Below, piece after piece: positions 10,612 through 23,053 of a DNA stretch of 64,000 nucleotides (positions are counted from its first letter, which is position 1; every line of letters begins with the position of its first letter). Below the pieces are notes generated by a model. It saw only the letters and a program-made list of their open reading frames with translations. It had not been told where the DNA came from and made no database searches. This stretch comes from Austropuccinia psidii (taxonomy: Eukaryota; Basidiomycota; Pucciniomycetes; Pucciniales; Sphaerophragmiaceae). The DNA is taken from NCBI GenBank assembly GCA_023105745.1, contig JALGQZ010000004.1:68809112-68873111 (forward strand), given 5' to 3'. The translations under genes and the position numbers were made by a program.

Positions 10612-11192
10612 CTAAAAACAAAACAAAACAGGTTAGTAACTGAATAGAAAGTAAGCAATCAAGAAAGAAAAGGAGGACATACGATGATTTATAATTTTAA
10701 AACGGAATTCAAATTAAAAAGACTCTAGTAGGAGGTTTTTAAAAGTCTAGAAGAGAGTCGTGAAGAAAGAAAATGATTAATATCGGACCATAATGTTGAC
10801 AAAAGTTCAATTGGAGAAAACGTACAAAGTAGATAGAAGTGGGGTTCTGAAATTATCAGCAGGAAAAACAAAAAGCGAGCAGGAAGGGGAGTGGGGTTAG
10901 TCGAGTGCGAAAGAAAAGACTGGAAAGGCAGGAAGACGAGGGGGAATACGCACAAGAAGGACAAACGCGGGTGACGTTGAACGAAGTGGAGCGGGTGAGA
11001 GAGAAAGTGAAGTGCGTGTCGTGTGAAGATGGTCTTTTATACCAAGGTGAAGCTGAGACGATCGCAGCAGTTTCAGCACCCGCAAAAGTCTCAGCTTCAA
11101 GGCGTGTGGGCAAAATTGAAGCTGAGTCTCAGCGAATGCTGCAACTGAGAAGTGAAATGCTCGCGTGAGGCAGAAGAACAATGGGGGTCTGG
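10612..11192. other. Upstream region of gene C
   Basis: The 5' flank of gene C on the minus strand. It contains several CTGAG/CTCAG words (AGCTGAGACG, GTCTCAGCTTC, GCTGAGTCTCAGC) that also pepper the tandem duplication to the right. No convincing coding frame. Confidence 0.35.
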
Positions 11193-11938
11193 CTGAGTAT
11201 TGCAATTTATTGAATTGTCAAGCTGAGTCAAATCCCCTTTGTTTCCTTAAATAGCCACCCGATCACCCAAGAGGGTGGTCGTGAGGCCCTTGTTGAATGT
11301 GCATTCAACGTGCAATGCACAAGTGACCCATGCAGAAATGCACCCGGTGCATTTGGTCACAAGTGACCGCGGCAAGATCACCGGCCGTATGGCCTGGTGA
11401 TAGTCTTTGAACAAAGGGGGGGGCTGTAAGACAAGTGAATACAGCGTGAGCTTGCCTCGACCCATTGCTCAGGTTTGTTTTCGGGTCATAATTGAAATGC
11501 GCAGTGGCTGAACATTTTAATTGCACAGTAATTGAACAATTGATATAACAATATCAAATGCACCGCTGAGTATTGCAATTTATTGAATTGTCAAGCTGAG
11601 TCAAATCCCGTTTCTTTCCTTAAATAGCCACCCGATCACCCGGGAGGGTGGTCGTGAGGCCCTTGTTGAATGTGCATTGTGGGTGCAATGCACAAGTGCC
11701 CCATGCAGAAATGCACCGGGTGCATTTGGTCACAAGTGACCGCGGCGAGATTACCGGCCGTATGGCCTGGTAATAGTATGTGAACAAAGGGGGGGGCTGT
11801 AAGACAAGTGAATACAGCGTAATCTTGGCTCGACCCATTGCTCAGGTTTGCTTTCGGGTCATAATTGAAATGCTCAGTGGCTGAACATTGGAATTGCACA
11901 GTGATTGAGCTATAGATATAACAATATCAAATGCACGA
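11193..11938. repeat. 373-bp direct tandem duplication
   Basis: Two head-to-tail copies start at 11193 and 11566 with the same CTGAGTATTGCAATTTATTG. They share the rest of the unit at high identity, including the CCGCGG...CCGGCCGTATGGCC segment and a run of six to seven G followed by CTGTAAGACAAG. Inside each copy are short inverted words such as GTCACAAGTGAC and AAATGCAC/GTGCATTT. No protein is supported. Confidence 0.93.
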
Positions 11939-13131
11939 TGCTGAGCAATTGCTAGGTCGTTTTTGTAAGCACACAATCTGAGCATTTGGCACAGCATCGG
12001 ATGACATTTCAGCCAGGTGCAGCATTTCACACGCTTTGGTGAAGTGCTCCAAATTGAGCCTTCCAGTGAGCTATTGCAGAATTAGTTCATTCCATGGCTT
12101 TACTGAGCACTTTCACACGGTGCTTTTGACCATGACATGCTCAGCTTGCGTGTGCAAATCGGGTGAAACGCAATGCTGAGCATGTGGCACATGAGCTACG
12201 TAAATGCAAACGATCGGAAGGTGCATGCACATTTGCTGTATGCATGCAGGCTCAAGTAGTATTACACCTTCCTGATCTGTACAGTCGACACTGTAGTACG
12301 CAGTACACCTTTGTAAATGTACTGCGGGGCAGAGCAAAAAGCTGTTCAACAATGTAACATGCAATCACGTCAAGCCATCGAGTCATATCTCTCACCTGCA
12401 TCCCTTTGATGCACCTTGTTGGACAGCTCTGCCTAACTACGGCACAGATGCGCATGTAATGCAAGTTAATGTAAGTGGGTCATAATGGGATGACTTAATA
12501 TTTGGGTCATACACAAAGAGTTGATTCACTCCGGTGCCATTGTTGGGGCAAACAATGACTGGCCCGCTTGTTCATTGTCGGGCAGCCACACGCTTTCATG
12601 CGCACCCCCGATGGGTCATACGCAGGCAGCTTTCACACGCCTGGAAGACATTTTTCTGCCAGTCTTCCAGCTGCCTATTTTCTTGGTCGGGTTGTCAGCT
12701 TGACTGCAGACGCTCACCCGCTTGCGCGTGGAAACCTGAGGCCAATCAGTGTGAATTTGCTTCAGCCTCATCCACATTAGAATAACAATCCCAGCCTATG
12801 ATTGCTGAGGCTGGTCATGTTTGCGTGGGTATCTCCCACCGCGGGTCATTTTCTTCACGTTCTCACACGCCCCGCGCAAGTTGTGGCACCTGGCTTGCAG
12901 CCAAAAAATCCCTGGGGCGTGTGGCCTCTTTCCTCCGGAGTTTTGTACACGCCTGAGGCAAAGACCCTGATGCCAATCTCGGTAGATTAGTACTCGCCTC
13001 AAACGCCATAGGGGTGAATGTATATGTGGATCACGGCTCACGGATGGCGCCCCCTTTAATCATCCTACACATTCCCCCCTGAAAGCCCAGTATGCATCAG
13101 TCAGCAAAAAACTTCACGCAAAACCAAAGTC
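11939..13131. other. Long noncoding spacer with CTGAGCA words
   Basis: No gene seen. The word CTGAGCA/TGCTCAG recurs (about 11940, 11979, 12103, 12137, 12176), and 12560-12960 has CACACGC phrases reminiscent of minisatellite 2. It separates the divergently transcribed genes C and D and probably holds their promoters. Confidence 0.4.
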
Positions 13132-13157
13132 ATGTTCGGTGGCACGCCACCGAACAT
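13132..13157. repeat. Hairpin motif H3
   Basis: A 26-bp hairpin with perfect 12-bp arms, ATGTTCGGTGGC and GCCACCGAACAT, around AC. The best-preserved member of the family, in the C-D promoter spacer. Confidence 0.9.
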
Positions 13158-13271
13158 ATCTCACCTGCCTACACACAAGCATCCCCACAGTGAGATTGCC
13201 CTTTGAAACCGCCAAAATTGCCCAGTAGGTCCCTGTGCGACAATTAACCTGAGGAAGATATATATGCATCC

Positions 13272-13297
13272 ATGTTCGCTGTCACACCAGCGAACAT
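13272..13297. repeat. Hairpin motif H4
   Basis: 26 bp with arms ATGTTCGCTG and CAGCGAACAT around TCACAC, 140 bp after H3. Compensating changes against H3 (GGTG/CACC to GCTG/CAGC) keep pairing. Confidence 0.88.
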
Positions 13298-13663
13298 GAC
13301 TGCATGCCTCTGATATGCCCTCCACAATAAGTTGCTACAACCCACCCAATTTCGGATGTGCTAATGTCAACCTTGTTCCACCAAAGTTTTCGTAAATCGC
13401 TGCAGATCCAGCAGTCATAATGGTGCACCCACATTTTGGCCACCTTGCCTTGATATATGCCCCAAATCGGATATGAAAATTATGTGCCCAAGAGGCCCAC
13501 CTCCATCAAGACCATTCACGTAACCACAGGCCATCCCCCTTTTGGCCTGTTGCTGCCACTCATATAAGCTCCCCACCTGCGCTTATTGCGCTTCATTCCC
13601 TTTAGCTAACCCTTCCCGATCATATAATTTGCAACTGTCCCCAAATAATTTAAAATAGCCATC

Positions 13664-16096
13664 ATGTCAACACCTTCACAACCACTTTGCATTGGGATGA
13701 TTAATATTCGTATTCAAATAAATAGTGATATAACCTTAAAGCCTGAGAATTCCCACTTAGGTTCTTGGATTATCCTATGGCACAATCAACACAACATATT
13801 CGTATATCTCCCCAATCACCAGCATGCTATTGGCTCTCTCCCGGGAACCCTTTCCCAAACGTTGATACCATTCCTTGGGGCACCAAAAACGTTCATGCAC
13901 TGTGGTCCTGGTGGGGCATGGATTGAAAATTGCCAATCCAATCCTACTCAAATATTATTCGTTGAGGGAGTATTTATGACTGATGCCAATGATCCCTCCT
14001 CATCTCAGAAACCCAATCTAGCATTGATGTTCTTCACATGGTATCCAAACATTCTATTCATAATGGAAAGCTTTCGAACACAAGATTTCAAGCTTAAAAT
14101 GCCCAAAGAATATGACTGTACTACTCATTGTCAATGTCAACTCTTTACTCCGACATTTCCCGCTTCAAACTCGATGCCTGCTTCATATCCTGCTGTTTCA
14201 TCATTGATTTCCAAGCAAAAACTGATACAATTACCCAGTGGATCAGACCTCCCCATGATAACCCCGCCCCATGCCATTATTCAAACCCCCCTCCTCCCTC
14301 ATCAAAAGACCGGACTAGCTTTCCTCTGGGATCGAGAAATCCCCAATGGCCAATCAGCCCGTACCCTTTGGGCCACCTCACCCCCAGGATCCACTTTCAA
14401 TGCCAGGCACATCATTACAAACAAGGTCGTTAGCTCATTTGAATCCCTTTCGACCAATACCCCTCTTGGAGGACTGCTCGCGGATGATATGGGATTAGGT
14501 AAAACCATTCAGGCCATTGCTCTAATTGGTACCTCCAAGGAGCGGATGATTGCAAACCCCCATCGCTCCACGCCCACCATGATCATCTGCCCCCCTCGCT
14601 TAATTACCAACTGGCAATCAGAAATATCCAAGCATGCTCAGGCTGGAGCACTGCATGCCAAAATCTACCATGGTCCCACTCGTCACTCATTATCCCAAGC
14701 CGACATTTTAAAATATGATATCATCATCACTTCTTACAATACTATCACCCAAGAATTCAAGCAAACCAATCCCTCTACATCATTCATTTTTCAAATCAAT
14801 TGGCATCGTATAATCTTGGATGAAGCACAGTGAGTGGCTGAGCTTAAATGATTCAAATTACCTTTTATATCCAATAACCCTTTCCCCCTCTTATAGCTAT
14901 ATTCGCTCTCAATTCACTGCCACTCACCGTGCCATTAATAGCCTCCTTTCATCCCGTCAAATATGTTTAACGGGCACACCTATTCACAACACCATTTATG
15001 ACCTTTTGGGCATAATATCATTCATCACTCAACCCCAGAGCGCCAATCAAGATAACTGGTCACCATTCATCCTGAGTAGTCTTTCAAAAGGTTGCAATGA
15101 TATTTTGCATTTGGCATTGCGGCATTTAAGTTTGCGCCGCACCAAAACCACACATCTCGAATCCCTCCCCACTATTAGCCATCATTATGAGCTGCTCCCA
15201 CTCAACCCGACCATGCAGCAAGAATATTCCATATTATATGAAGAATTCCTATCATCCAAAAGCAAAGGACCAGGAGAATTTTTCAGAAATATTAATAAGC
15301 TGCGAATATGTTGTAACCATCACATCATGCTTAACACAATTGCGGAGGCGGAGTTGGAAGACCCCGAGGGCAGGAGCACTCAGGATAACTCCCCAAGAAT
15401 CACACGAACTATTGTGGATGTGGAAACATGCATGATGAGTAGTAAAATTGCACACCTCCTACAAAGCTTAATGAAGAACAAACAAACAAGGTGTGGTCCG
15501 ACGAAATCGGTGGTTTATACCCAATGGACCCAATTTCTAGATTTGTGCGTTAATTCTAATATGCATCCATTACCAATTGACTCCATCTGACTTTTTTATA
15601 TTGTAGAATTGGTATTGCTCTTGCCCATCACTCTATCCTTTCAGCACGAATTGATGGAACAATTACACCACGAGCGCAGGACAAGGCGCTTGAGAGTTTC
15701 TTCAATAATCCTGAATGTGAAGTACTGATTGCATCCATTGCCGCGGCTGGAACTGGCCTCAATATAACTTGTGCTAATATAGTCTATTTAATGGTGAGGG
15801 GCCCCCCAAAATTCTCCCCTGATTTTCGGACCCTGACATCCACATTTCCAGGAGCCCAATTGGAACCCAGCCATTGAGGCTCAGGCTGTTGATCGTCTAC
15901 ATCGTATTGGCCAACAACGACCTGTACAGGTCATCCACTATATCACTCCTCATTCAGTTGAGGTCAACATGCGGAAGGTACCTTTCAAGCTCATCTTTCA
16001 CTTGATTGTATTACTATTCTGAAATCCTTCCTTATGGGAATGCCATATTCCAATCACCAATAGGTCCAAGAAAAGAAACAATCATTAACTGCGTGA
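13664..16096 (+). CDS. Gene D: SNF2-family ATPase, 5 exons
   Basis: SNF2 ATPases translocate on DNA to remodel nucleosomes or displace proteins. Exons 13664-14829, 14897-15544, 15607-15793, 15852-15977 and 16064-16096 sum to 2160 nt (719 residues). Introns are GT...AG, and the donor of exon 2 is GTGCGT. The first lobe has GLLADDMGLGKTIQA (Walker A Lys280), ICPPRLITNW, and the DEAH box (386-389), whose His codon is created by the first splice. CLTGTPIHN follows. The second lobe has VVYTQWTQFLD, ASIAAAGTGLN and motif VI AVDRLHRIGQQRPVQV. The helicase layout resembles Rad5/Rad16/HLTF proteins, but no RING finger is present. The first 200 residues are unassigned. Linkage to a TET/JBP gene recalls trypanosomatid JBP2, where both domains are fused. 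Confidence 0.92.
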
Positions 16097-16402
16097 GCCT
16101 TACTGATATTATATAATTTGTGATTGACAAAGTTGATAACTCCTGTTGACTCTGGCACAGGTCCACAATTATGAACACCATGAGCTGAATCGAACTTCTT
16201 CAATATTTCCTCAATGAAAATGAGCAATAGAGTATTATTGCAAGGGAGACGGTGATACATTTCAATTCATATTGTCTATATTCTAACATATTTAGCAAGT
16301 TGTTGCATCCTTAAGAGATAATAATCAGATTTTATTACACCTGCACAAATAATTCACAAAATTTTAATTTGTCACAGTGCTATACCGTGACAAATTACTA
16401 AG
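16097..16402. other. Convergent 3' spacer of genes D and E
   Basis: A 306-bp AT-rich gap between two converging genes. It holds AATAAT/AATAAA-like words (about 16319 and 16348) suitable for polyadenylation. No coding evidence. Confidence 0.4.
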
Positions 16403-18464
16403 TTATTGCAGAGCATCACCATTAGGCCTAATAACTGGCATGTCAAGTATCTTGAGGGCGCTAGTCTGCATCTTACTACAGCCTTTGAGCCAATCTTGAT
16501 CAAATACCTGAAATGATAGGCCTTCCGGAATATCACCATCATCTGTCGATCGTAATTCTGGCAATCTATCAATAGTTTTTTTACCCTTTTTTTTAATCCG
16601 ATTACAAAACTCTATGTCTCTATCCATTTTCAATACCAAATCATTAAATAACTGGGAGCGCCAGCGTAATCCCACTTTGCGGTAAACTTGACGGCCATTT
16701 TCCAGTATTTCCTCAGTATCTGAGCATACTCGAGGGTCATTGAATTGTGATGCTAGGATGGGAAATTTAGCCGTATCACACCATTCACGACGGCGCTCAC
16801 AGGTCTGCACATAATCAAGTAGATCATCATCAGACTTGGTCCACAATGAAGAAGAGATACAGTAACTAACTCTTTGACGAATCTTCGCGAGCTTTTGATT
16901 CTCCTTCTTTTTAACCAAATACTCCGCATCCTTTTGAATAGACTTCCATTCTCTTTTCAAATAAGTGAAATATCGCTCCATTAAAGCCGCCACGACCCCA
17001 TAGTTGTTATGATCCTTGTTCCAACAGTAGTGATGATACTCAGTGCTGACAAGTGCGAGACGGAATGTACGGTAAAACACCATAGACATCAGCTCGTTAA
17101 ACGGATGTTGCCATGAGCTCTCCCAGTCCCAAGTGAATCGCTTTAGTCCTAGCTTGTGGAGCTCATTTTCGCAGTAGCTTTGGAAACCCTGAGACTGAAC
17201 CTGTGTTGATGGCTCATTGAAAACATCCTCGGGGACATAACCGAGATGACCAGCCACTTGAATTGCAATTTCACGCTCTTCTGTGCTGGGTGGTGCTGGT
17301 AGTGAGGAAAAATCCTTATCCCTAACTTTGAGTAGGAACAGGCAATGTGCGTGTACTGCTGATCTCATTCCATGGACATTCTCTGGAAGTTCTGCCTTCA
17401 GCCATTTTTGTTGCTCCTTCTGGCTTGCACGTTTCGCCACATTGTGAGCTTTGCGGGCCTGGTTCCTTTGCTGTCTGACCTCGGATTGTTCAAGCATACT
17501 CTGGGCAAGGCCCAGCTGAGGATGGGTGAACTCACTATTTGATTGAGTGCCTTGCTCATGCGCGGTGAAATTGTCCCTCGTTGGTTCATCATTTCTTTCA
17601 CTTTGAGTCGGAGACATGTTCTCATCCTCATCATCCACCATTCTTTCTCTTGATGTACTGGCATGACCCGTTCTTGGTTTGGAGGCATATGGATGATGAC
17701 GTCCAGTGACTTTCTCTTTATGGACCAGAGGTGAAGACGCATAAAGTTCATCCCCTGCCATGCAAATCATCAGTTAACACATCAAAACATTAATGAAGAC
17801 TGGTGATACTCACGATCTTCAATTGGCTCCTGAGATCGGACTGACTTGCCTTTAGGTGCCATATCTAACCCATGAAACAAACATATCAAATTGTGAATAA
17901 GTTTCTACTCCAAAATTCAAATGACTTACTTTGATGAAGCGTCAATACTGGATTTCCCTCTGACAGACCGCTCCAAGAGACATTTTCCAAAGGTCTTTTT
18001 CGTCGCCCCCCATCCACGCGCCTTTCATCACCCACATGAACCTGAGATCCTGATGGAATATTGAGGGTTGGCTGTTTACTTTGGCCAAAGGGATCCTGGG
18101 ATGCGACTGGATTCCGACCGGGATTAAGGAGGAACTCACGTGGAAATTTTGATTGGGGATTAGCGTGTGATGAGATTTGAGGTGTGCCTTCTGGCCCCTG
18201 AGACACATGAATTTGTGTATTAGTGGGATTCGGGGGAATTGGAGTGACAGAAATATTTGGGATCGACCAAGTGCTTGAAGTTGGAGCCTTTGGATTGCCC
18301 ACATCAATGTTAAGACCTGATACATTCATTGAGGATGCGATAGGGGTTGTGAGAGGAATGTTGGGACTCAATGGTGACTGTGTTTGAACATATTCTATGC
18401 TAGATTCACTATTTGAGTCATGAACAGAACCTGAACGGGATTTATGTGACTTGAAAGATGACAT
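16403..18464 (-). CDS. Gene E: unknown cargo protein, 3 exons
   Basis: Predicted 645 residues from minus-strand exons 18464-17930, 17864-17814 (51 bp) and 17754-16403. Introns are GTAAGT...TTAG and GTGAGT...GCAG, both phase 1, and the total of 1938 nt is a multiple of three. Residues 1-200 are Ser/Pro/Asn-rich and likely disordered. After a highly charged stretch (VDDEDEN) comes a basic coiled-coil-like segment rich in Arg, Gln and Lys (RQQRNQARKAHNVAKRASQK). A conserved-looking globular part follows with ENVHGMRSAVHAHCLFLLKV, RFTWDWESSW and NPFNELMSMVFYRTF. The C-terminus is lysine-rich (KKKGKK). I do not know the function. The gene is convergent with D and divergent from F. Confidence 0.82.
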
Positions 18465-19424
18465 AAGGGCCGAAAAAGTACACTAATATTTTTAACTAGA
18501 TAAAACACCTCAGTATTATGATAAAATAGAGTGATATGAGATGAAATCTTTTCAAATTTAGAATAGAGAAATTCTATGAATAGTTGGAACTAAGTGTTGT
18601 GTGGAAGTCGGATAAGACTCTTTTGAGGAGAATCCTCCCTGCCTCCTCTTGAGCTCCTCCGCTTTTGTCGGAAACCACCCTGCACGGCCTACCAGAATAT
18701 AATGTGATATTTCCTTGATCTGAAAGGGGACCCATCATCCATAAGTAATCATATTTGGTAACATTTCCGCCTCCCCATTGTCACATTTTGTGAATTATCC
18801 AAACTGCCAATATATGCATTGAAATTCCACAACATTGTACATCTGTAAAGGGGTATATTCATGAAGGATTTACCCACAAAAGAGACATCACCTTTTCACG
18901 AAAGGCAAGACAATCCAAATCACATTCCAACTGATTCAAAGCCCGCCGCACTCAAACCAAATACCAAGACTTTAGCTGCACTCCACCCCCTTATGTAATA
19001 GAGTTATATAGTTATGTCTGTAATAAGGTTTAAACCATGTACGATGGCGTGCCAGCGTACATGGGTTAAATGTTAATCCCCTCAATTCAATGGTAACACT
19101 TCACTAATGGAACCCCCTCAATGGTAAAACCCGCACTATCACAATGTGTAAATAAACTAGAATATGTATGAGCATTGAGCAGCATGGCATTTTACCCAAT
19201 TAAACGCCTAACCAATTCCGCCATCCAGATGAGACATGTTAAACTTTATCCACTGCAGCTCATGCTCCATTACAAATGGGATAAAATCCTCAGCTGGCTC
19301 AAATCATCTCCCCCTTCATAAATAATCACTGAATTTTATTTCCAATTAATAACACTCCTAAACACTTTCACATCAACCATAGATATTTATACACAAACCA
19401 ACCGTACTCCCAATTCCTGCAACA
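18465..19424. promoter_or_regulatory. Divergent promoter region of genes E and F, with hairpin H5
   Basis: A 960-bp intergenic region between the start codons of E (minus) and the transposase gene F (plus). It holds hairpin H5 at 19037-19062 near its centre and AT-rich stretches with AATAATAA/TATTTATACAC just before 19425. Being the only promoter region of the transposase, it is the logical place for autoregulation; this is inferred. Confidence 0.5.
19037..19062. repeat. Hairpin motif H5
   Basis: 26-bp near-palindrome ATGTACGATGGC-GTGCCAGCGTACAT between the divergent genes E and F. Same family as H1-H4; arms of the ATGTACG type. Confidence 0.88.
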
Positions 19425-22400
19425 ATGACAACCCGGCCCTATTCCTCAATGCGTATATGCATGTGTCAACACTGCTCAACTCAAACACACTCTTCCCCTG
19501 AGGGTGATAAGCAAGGAGTTGCCTTCACACCTTTCCAATATAAACAGCACATTAAAAAGCTCAAATCAACCCTTGCACCCAAATCTCTTCCAAACATCCC
19601 TACTTCTGCATCAGGATCTGGGTGCCCACAAATTCTATTGGATCAAATCTTCCCAGCTGATTATTCACGTTTGACCCAAAGCACTTTCCCAACTGCAGCG
19701 GGTCTCAATTCAACTGCACAGAAACCATATAGTGGCAGTCAAACCCTTCCCCCACAAGACCTAGGAATGATAATATCTGCCATTCTATCATTAAGGTATA
19801 ATTTACCCCGCAGGGCTTCACGCATACTCAACCCCGCCCTGAACCTGCTGATCAAGTCCAGTATCTCAAGCTCAGCTGGTCCCCCCGCTCCTGCATTCCA
19901 TATACCTCAAGATCTGAGTACCATATTTGAACATCTCCAATTGGAGCCAGTGATTCAAAACTATATATGTTGTCCTCAATGTTTCTCTCTTAATGGCCTT
20001 ACTGAATCAGTCACAACTGACCAACCCCACTGTCAACGCCATAATGACCCAAATGATCATGATCCCCCTTGCACACAATCATTAGGCAAATTCATCTATT
20101 CATCTGAACCCCACACCCAAAACACAACCAACATGAAGCAAAAATTTATACCAACAAAACATTTCATTTATCAACCATTCAAAAATTGGCTTGCCAGATT
20201 TCTCCAGCGGGCTGGAATTATGGACATTCTGCATCAACATCAACAATCCCAAACTCCCAAAGATTCCCCAAAACGTGACGTCTGGGATGGATTGGTCTGG
20301 AGACGCTTCACTGGCACTAGAAATATCCATGACCCCCCATTCATGTCCATTCCTGGTGCATTGGCCTTCTCCATATATGTGGACTGGTTTAATGCACATG
20401 GAAAGTCAACCCGGTTGGCTAGCATTGGACCTATCATGCTTATTTGTCTTAATCTCCCCCCAAGTGAAAGATTGAAGCCCGAGAATGTCTATGTTGCAGG
20501 AATCATCCCTGGTCCGAAGGAGCCAACTGCGCTTCAATTGAATTATCTATTAATGCCACTCATCAACGAGCTCAAAGAGCTATGGCAGGGTTACCATTTT
20601 GCACCCACCTCAACAGGTCCATCAGGATCCTTTATCCGTGTTGCCATCCTCACAGCCATTGCGGATGTGGTTGCCATGCGCAAGCTTACTGGATTTATTT
20701 CCCATTCAGGAAACCACTTTTGTAATTTTTGCACCATTCACAAAGCTCAAATTGAAGAAATTGGTCCTCAATTTCACTACACGCGCTCATACCAAAGTCA
20801 TAAATCAACCATTGCCAAATGGCTTCGGGCAACCCCACAACAAAGACAAGCAATTTTCTCTGAGTATGGAGTGCGATATTCAATTTTGGAAGACCTTCCG
20901 TATTGGGATGCAACCAGAATGGTTAATCTTGACATAATGCATAATTTAATACTTGGAATTTTGAAGGATCATGCAACTTTCAAATTGTGCATTCCAGAGG
21001 CAAAATCAAAAATTTACTTCAGGTCCCACAGGAAATCCAATGACACCAACAGTTCAGACTCAGATTCCAAGACCTCCAACAGCTCTCTTGATAAAATCAC
21101 ATTGAGAGAGGCCCACTCCCTGAGAAGAGACGCAGAAAAAATAATAAATGAGCCACTCCCCACTACTTCCACCCGAAAAAACTACTTCCCAATGCCCACC
21201 CCTAACACAGAACATCCATCTAGTGGTTCTGCGGAGATTCCTTCATTTGATGCCGATTACATCCCCACTTCTGAAATACCCTCTGAATTGGATATCACTG
21301 CACTGAGTGATCACCAGATCAAGGGTGAGGCTCTTGAGCATCTCCGACAAATCATATCTGAGACCATAATTCCCTCATCATGGACAAGAGTTCCCCGCAA
21401 AATGGGTTCCCCCTCTCATGGTAGCTTAAAAGCCGCTGAATGGGCTCTCTTATATAAGGTCTATATTCCATTTCTAATGCTCAGTCAACAGATGTCATTA
21501 GATGCTCACCAATCTGCCAACACTCAAAGAAAAATGGGTCAGTCAGAAGAACTTGCAAATGAACTAGCCAAGAATACATTCCATTTGATTAGTGCTATCA
21601 ACATTGCCACAAGCTGGACTGTTTCAATAGATGATGCGACTGCATTTGCTGAACATTGGAAAAAATTCCGCCTTTCCAATCAACACCTGTTCCCAAAACA
21701 GAAAAGTAAACCAAATCATCATTTTGCTGATCATATTCCCGAACTCTTCCAACGTTGGGGCCCAGCACAAGCCTCAGCCACATGGGGTTATGAGCGCTTG
21801 ATTGGAGTATTTGCAAAGATGCCAACAAATAACAAGATATGTACGTCAATTAATAAGATCAATATATTCACATTGATGAAACACCTGAACTGAATAAGAC
21901 TAACTTTTTGCAACTCTGAATAGATGATATAGATAAAACCTTACTTCAACATATCTGTCAATGTTCCAACCTTTCCGTTCTCCTGAAATCCCCATCTGTG
22001 CCATGTGAAATAAAAAATCTTTTCGAATCACAGCCACCTGCCGTGTTCAATCACCATAAATATAACAAGCCATCCCGCCATGACCAACAAAATTATGCTT
22101 GCCTGGTTGAGTACTTACAGAATTTTCATTCCACAAGGGAAGTAGTTGATTGGATCAGCTTAGACACTACCATGCAATCCACAAGTCCTCCCACTTCAAG
22201 GATTGTCTCACCTTGGTATTTTCCAGTTTCAAACATTAATATTGGGAACAATATATTTTCAACTGAATCCAAAAATATCAGCAACAGTGTGATATGTTTT
22301 CTGAGGGGCAACTCACGACAATTTGGTATTATTGATAGCATTTTCAAAGTCTCTGAGCCATCTAGCATACTGAATAATAACTTTCTGATTTTAAAAACTT

Positions 22401-22585
22401 TGAAGATTGATGTGAATTTCCTACCAGATTGGCCGTATCTCAATATTTATAAAGCTGTTGGTTTTGATGATGGACACTTGATTATATCAGAAGAAGAAAT
22501 AGAAGGTAACTGTGGATTGTATGATAACAAAGCTCTGTCATGTGGACTGCTTGTAATGATAAAGCCGTTATTTCATGATATTTAG
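19425..22585 (+). CDS. Gene F: Tnp2/CACTA-type DDE transposase, 2 exons
   Basis: Predicted 1025-residue transposase that would cut and join the TIRs of this element. Exons 19425-21840 and 21924-22585 are joined by a GTACGT...ATAG intron; the sum is 3078 nt. The N-terminus has cysteine pairs (CMCQHC; CCPQCFSL, then a Cys/His-rich stretch to about residue 215) likely to bind zinc. The core shows the CACTA-group signature: Asp320 in IYVDWFN, Asp503-x2-His506 in LDIMHN (the D(2)H motif), and Glu790 in GYERLIGV, with PENVYVAGIIPGPKEPT and a CxxC in HFCNFCTIHK between. It is the last gene before the right TIR. All key residues are present and no stop interrupts either exon, so the enzyme may be active. 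Confidence 0.92.
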
Positions 22586-22852
22586 TCTACAAAAATGCAA
22601 ATCTCTCAGATTCATTAGCAATTTTGCTAGTGAAATAATTGCCTCAAAATTTAGTGACAGAGACATGCCATTGTGACAAGCAAAGCCCATTATTTCACAT
22701 TGCCACAAAGAACTTACTATTTTGACATTGGGTACAGTGTGAATAAGCCAAGTCCAATGATCAAATGACCCACACACTCACCTTTCATAGCATCCAAAAT
22801 TTCTAACTGCGCCATCATCATGTTGGAAGCGGAATCGGCTTTTGCGTACCCA
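22586..22852. other. 3' flank of the transposase gene
   Basis: Noncoding sequence between gene F's stop and minisatellite 3. Nothing recognisable apart from AT-rich words suitable for transcript ends. Confidence 0.4.
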
Positions 22853-23053
22853 CACCCGCATGTGCACCCGCACGCGCCAATGCACACGCCCACGCACACC
22901 CACCCGCACACGCCAATGCACACGCCCACCCACCCGCACCCGCACATGCCAATGCACACGCAAACCCACCCGCACACGCCAATGCACACGCAAACGCGCC
23001 CGCACACGCCAATGCACACGCAAACGCGCCCGCACACGCCAATGCACACGCAC
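22853..23053. repeat. Minisatellite 3, 30-bp unit
   Basis: About 6-7 units of 30 bp; the cleanest read CCCGCACACGCCAATGCACACGCAAACGCG in two adjacent copies at about 22970-23030. It is rich in CACACGC, a word also present in minisatellite 2. The 30-bp period keeps all frames open and causes His/Thr/Pro-rich artefact ORFs. Confidence 0.93.

Noticed and set aside
13664..16096. Helitron helicase
   Set aside because: Motifs are SNF2-type (DEAH, RLHRIGQ) without a Rep domain, and the element has TIRs.
19425..22585. KDZ-type transposase
   Set aside because: The FVDWFN-like motif, D(2)H and the late Glu fit Tnp2/CACTA elements; I do not see the KDZ zinc pattern. A profile search should confirm.
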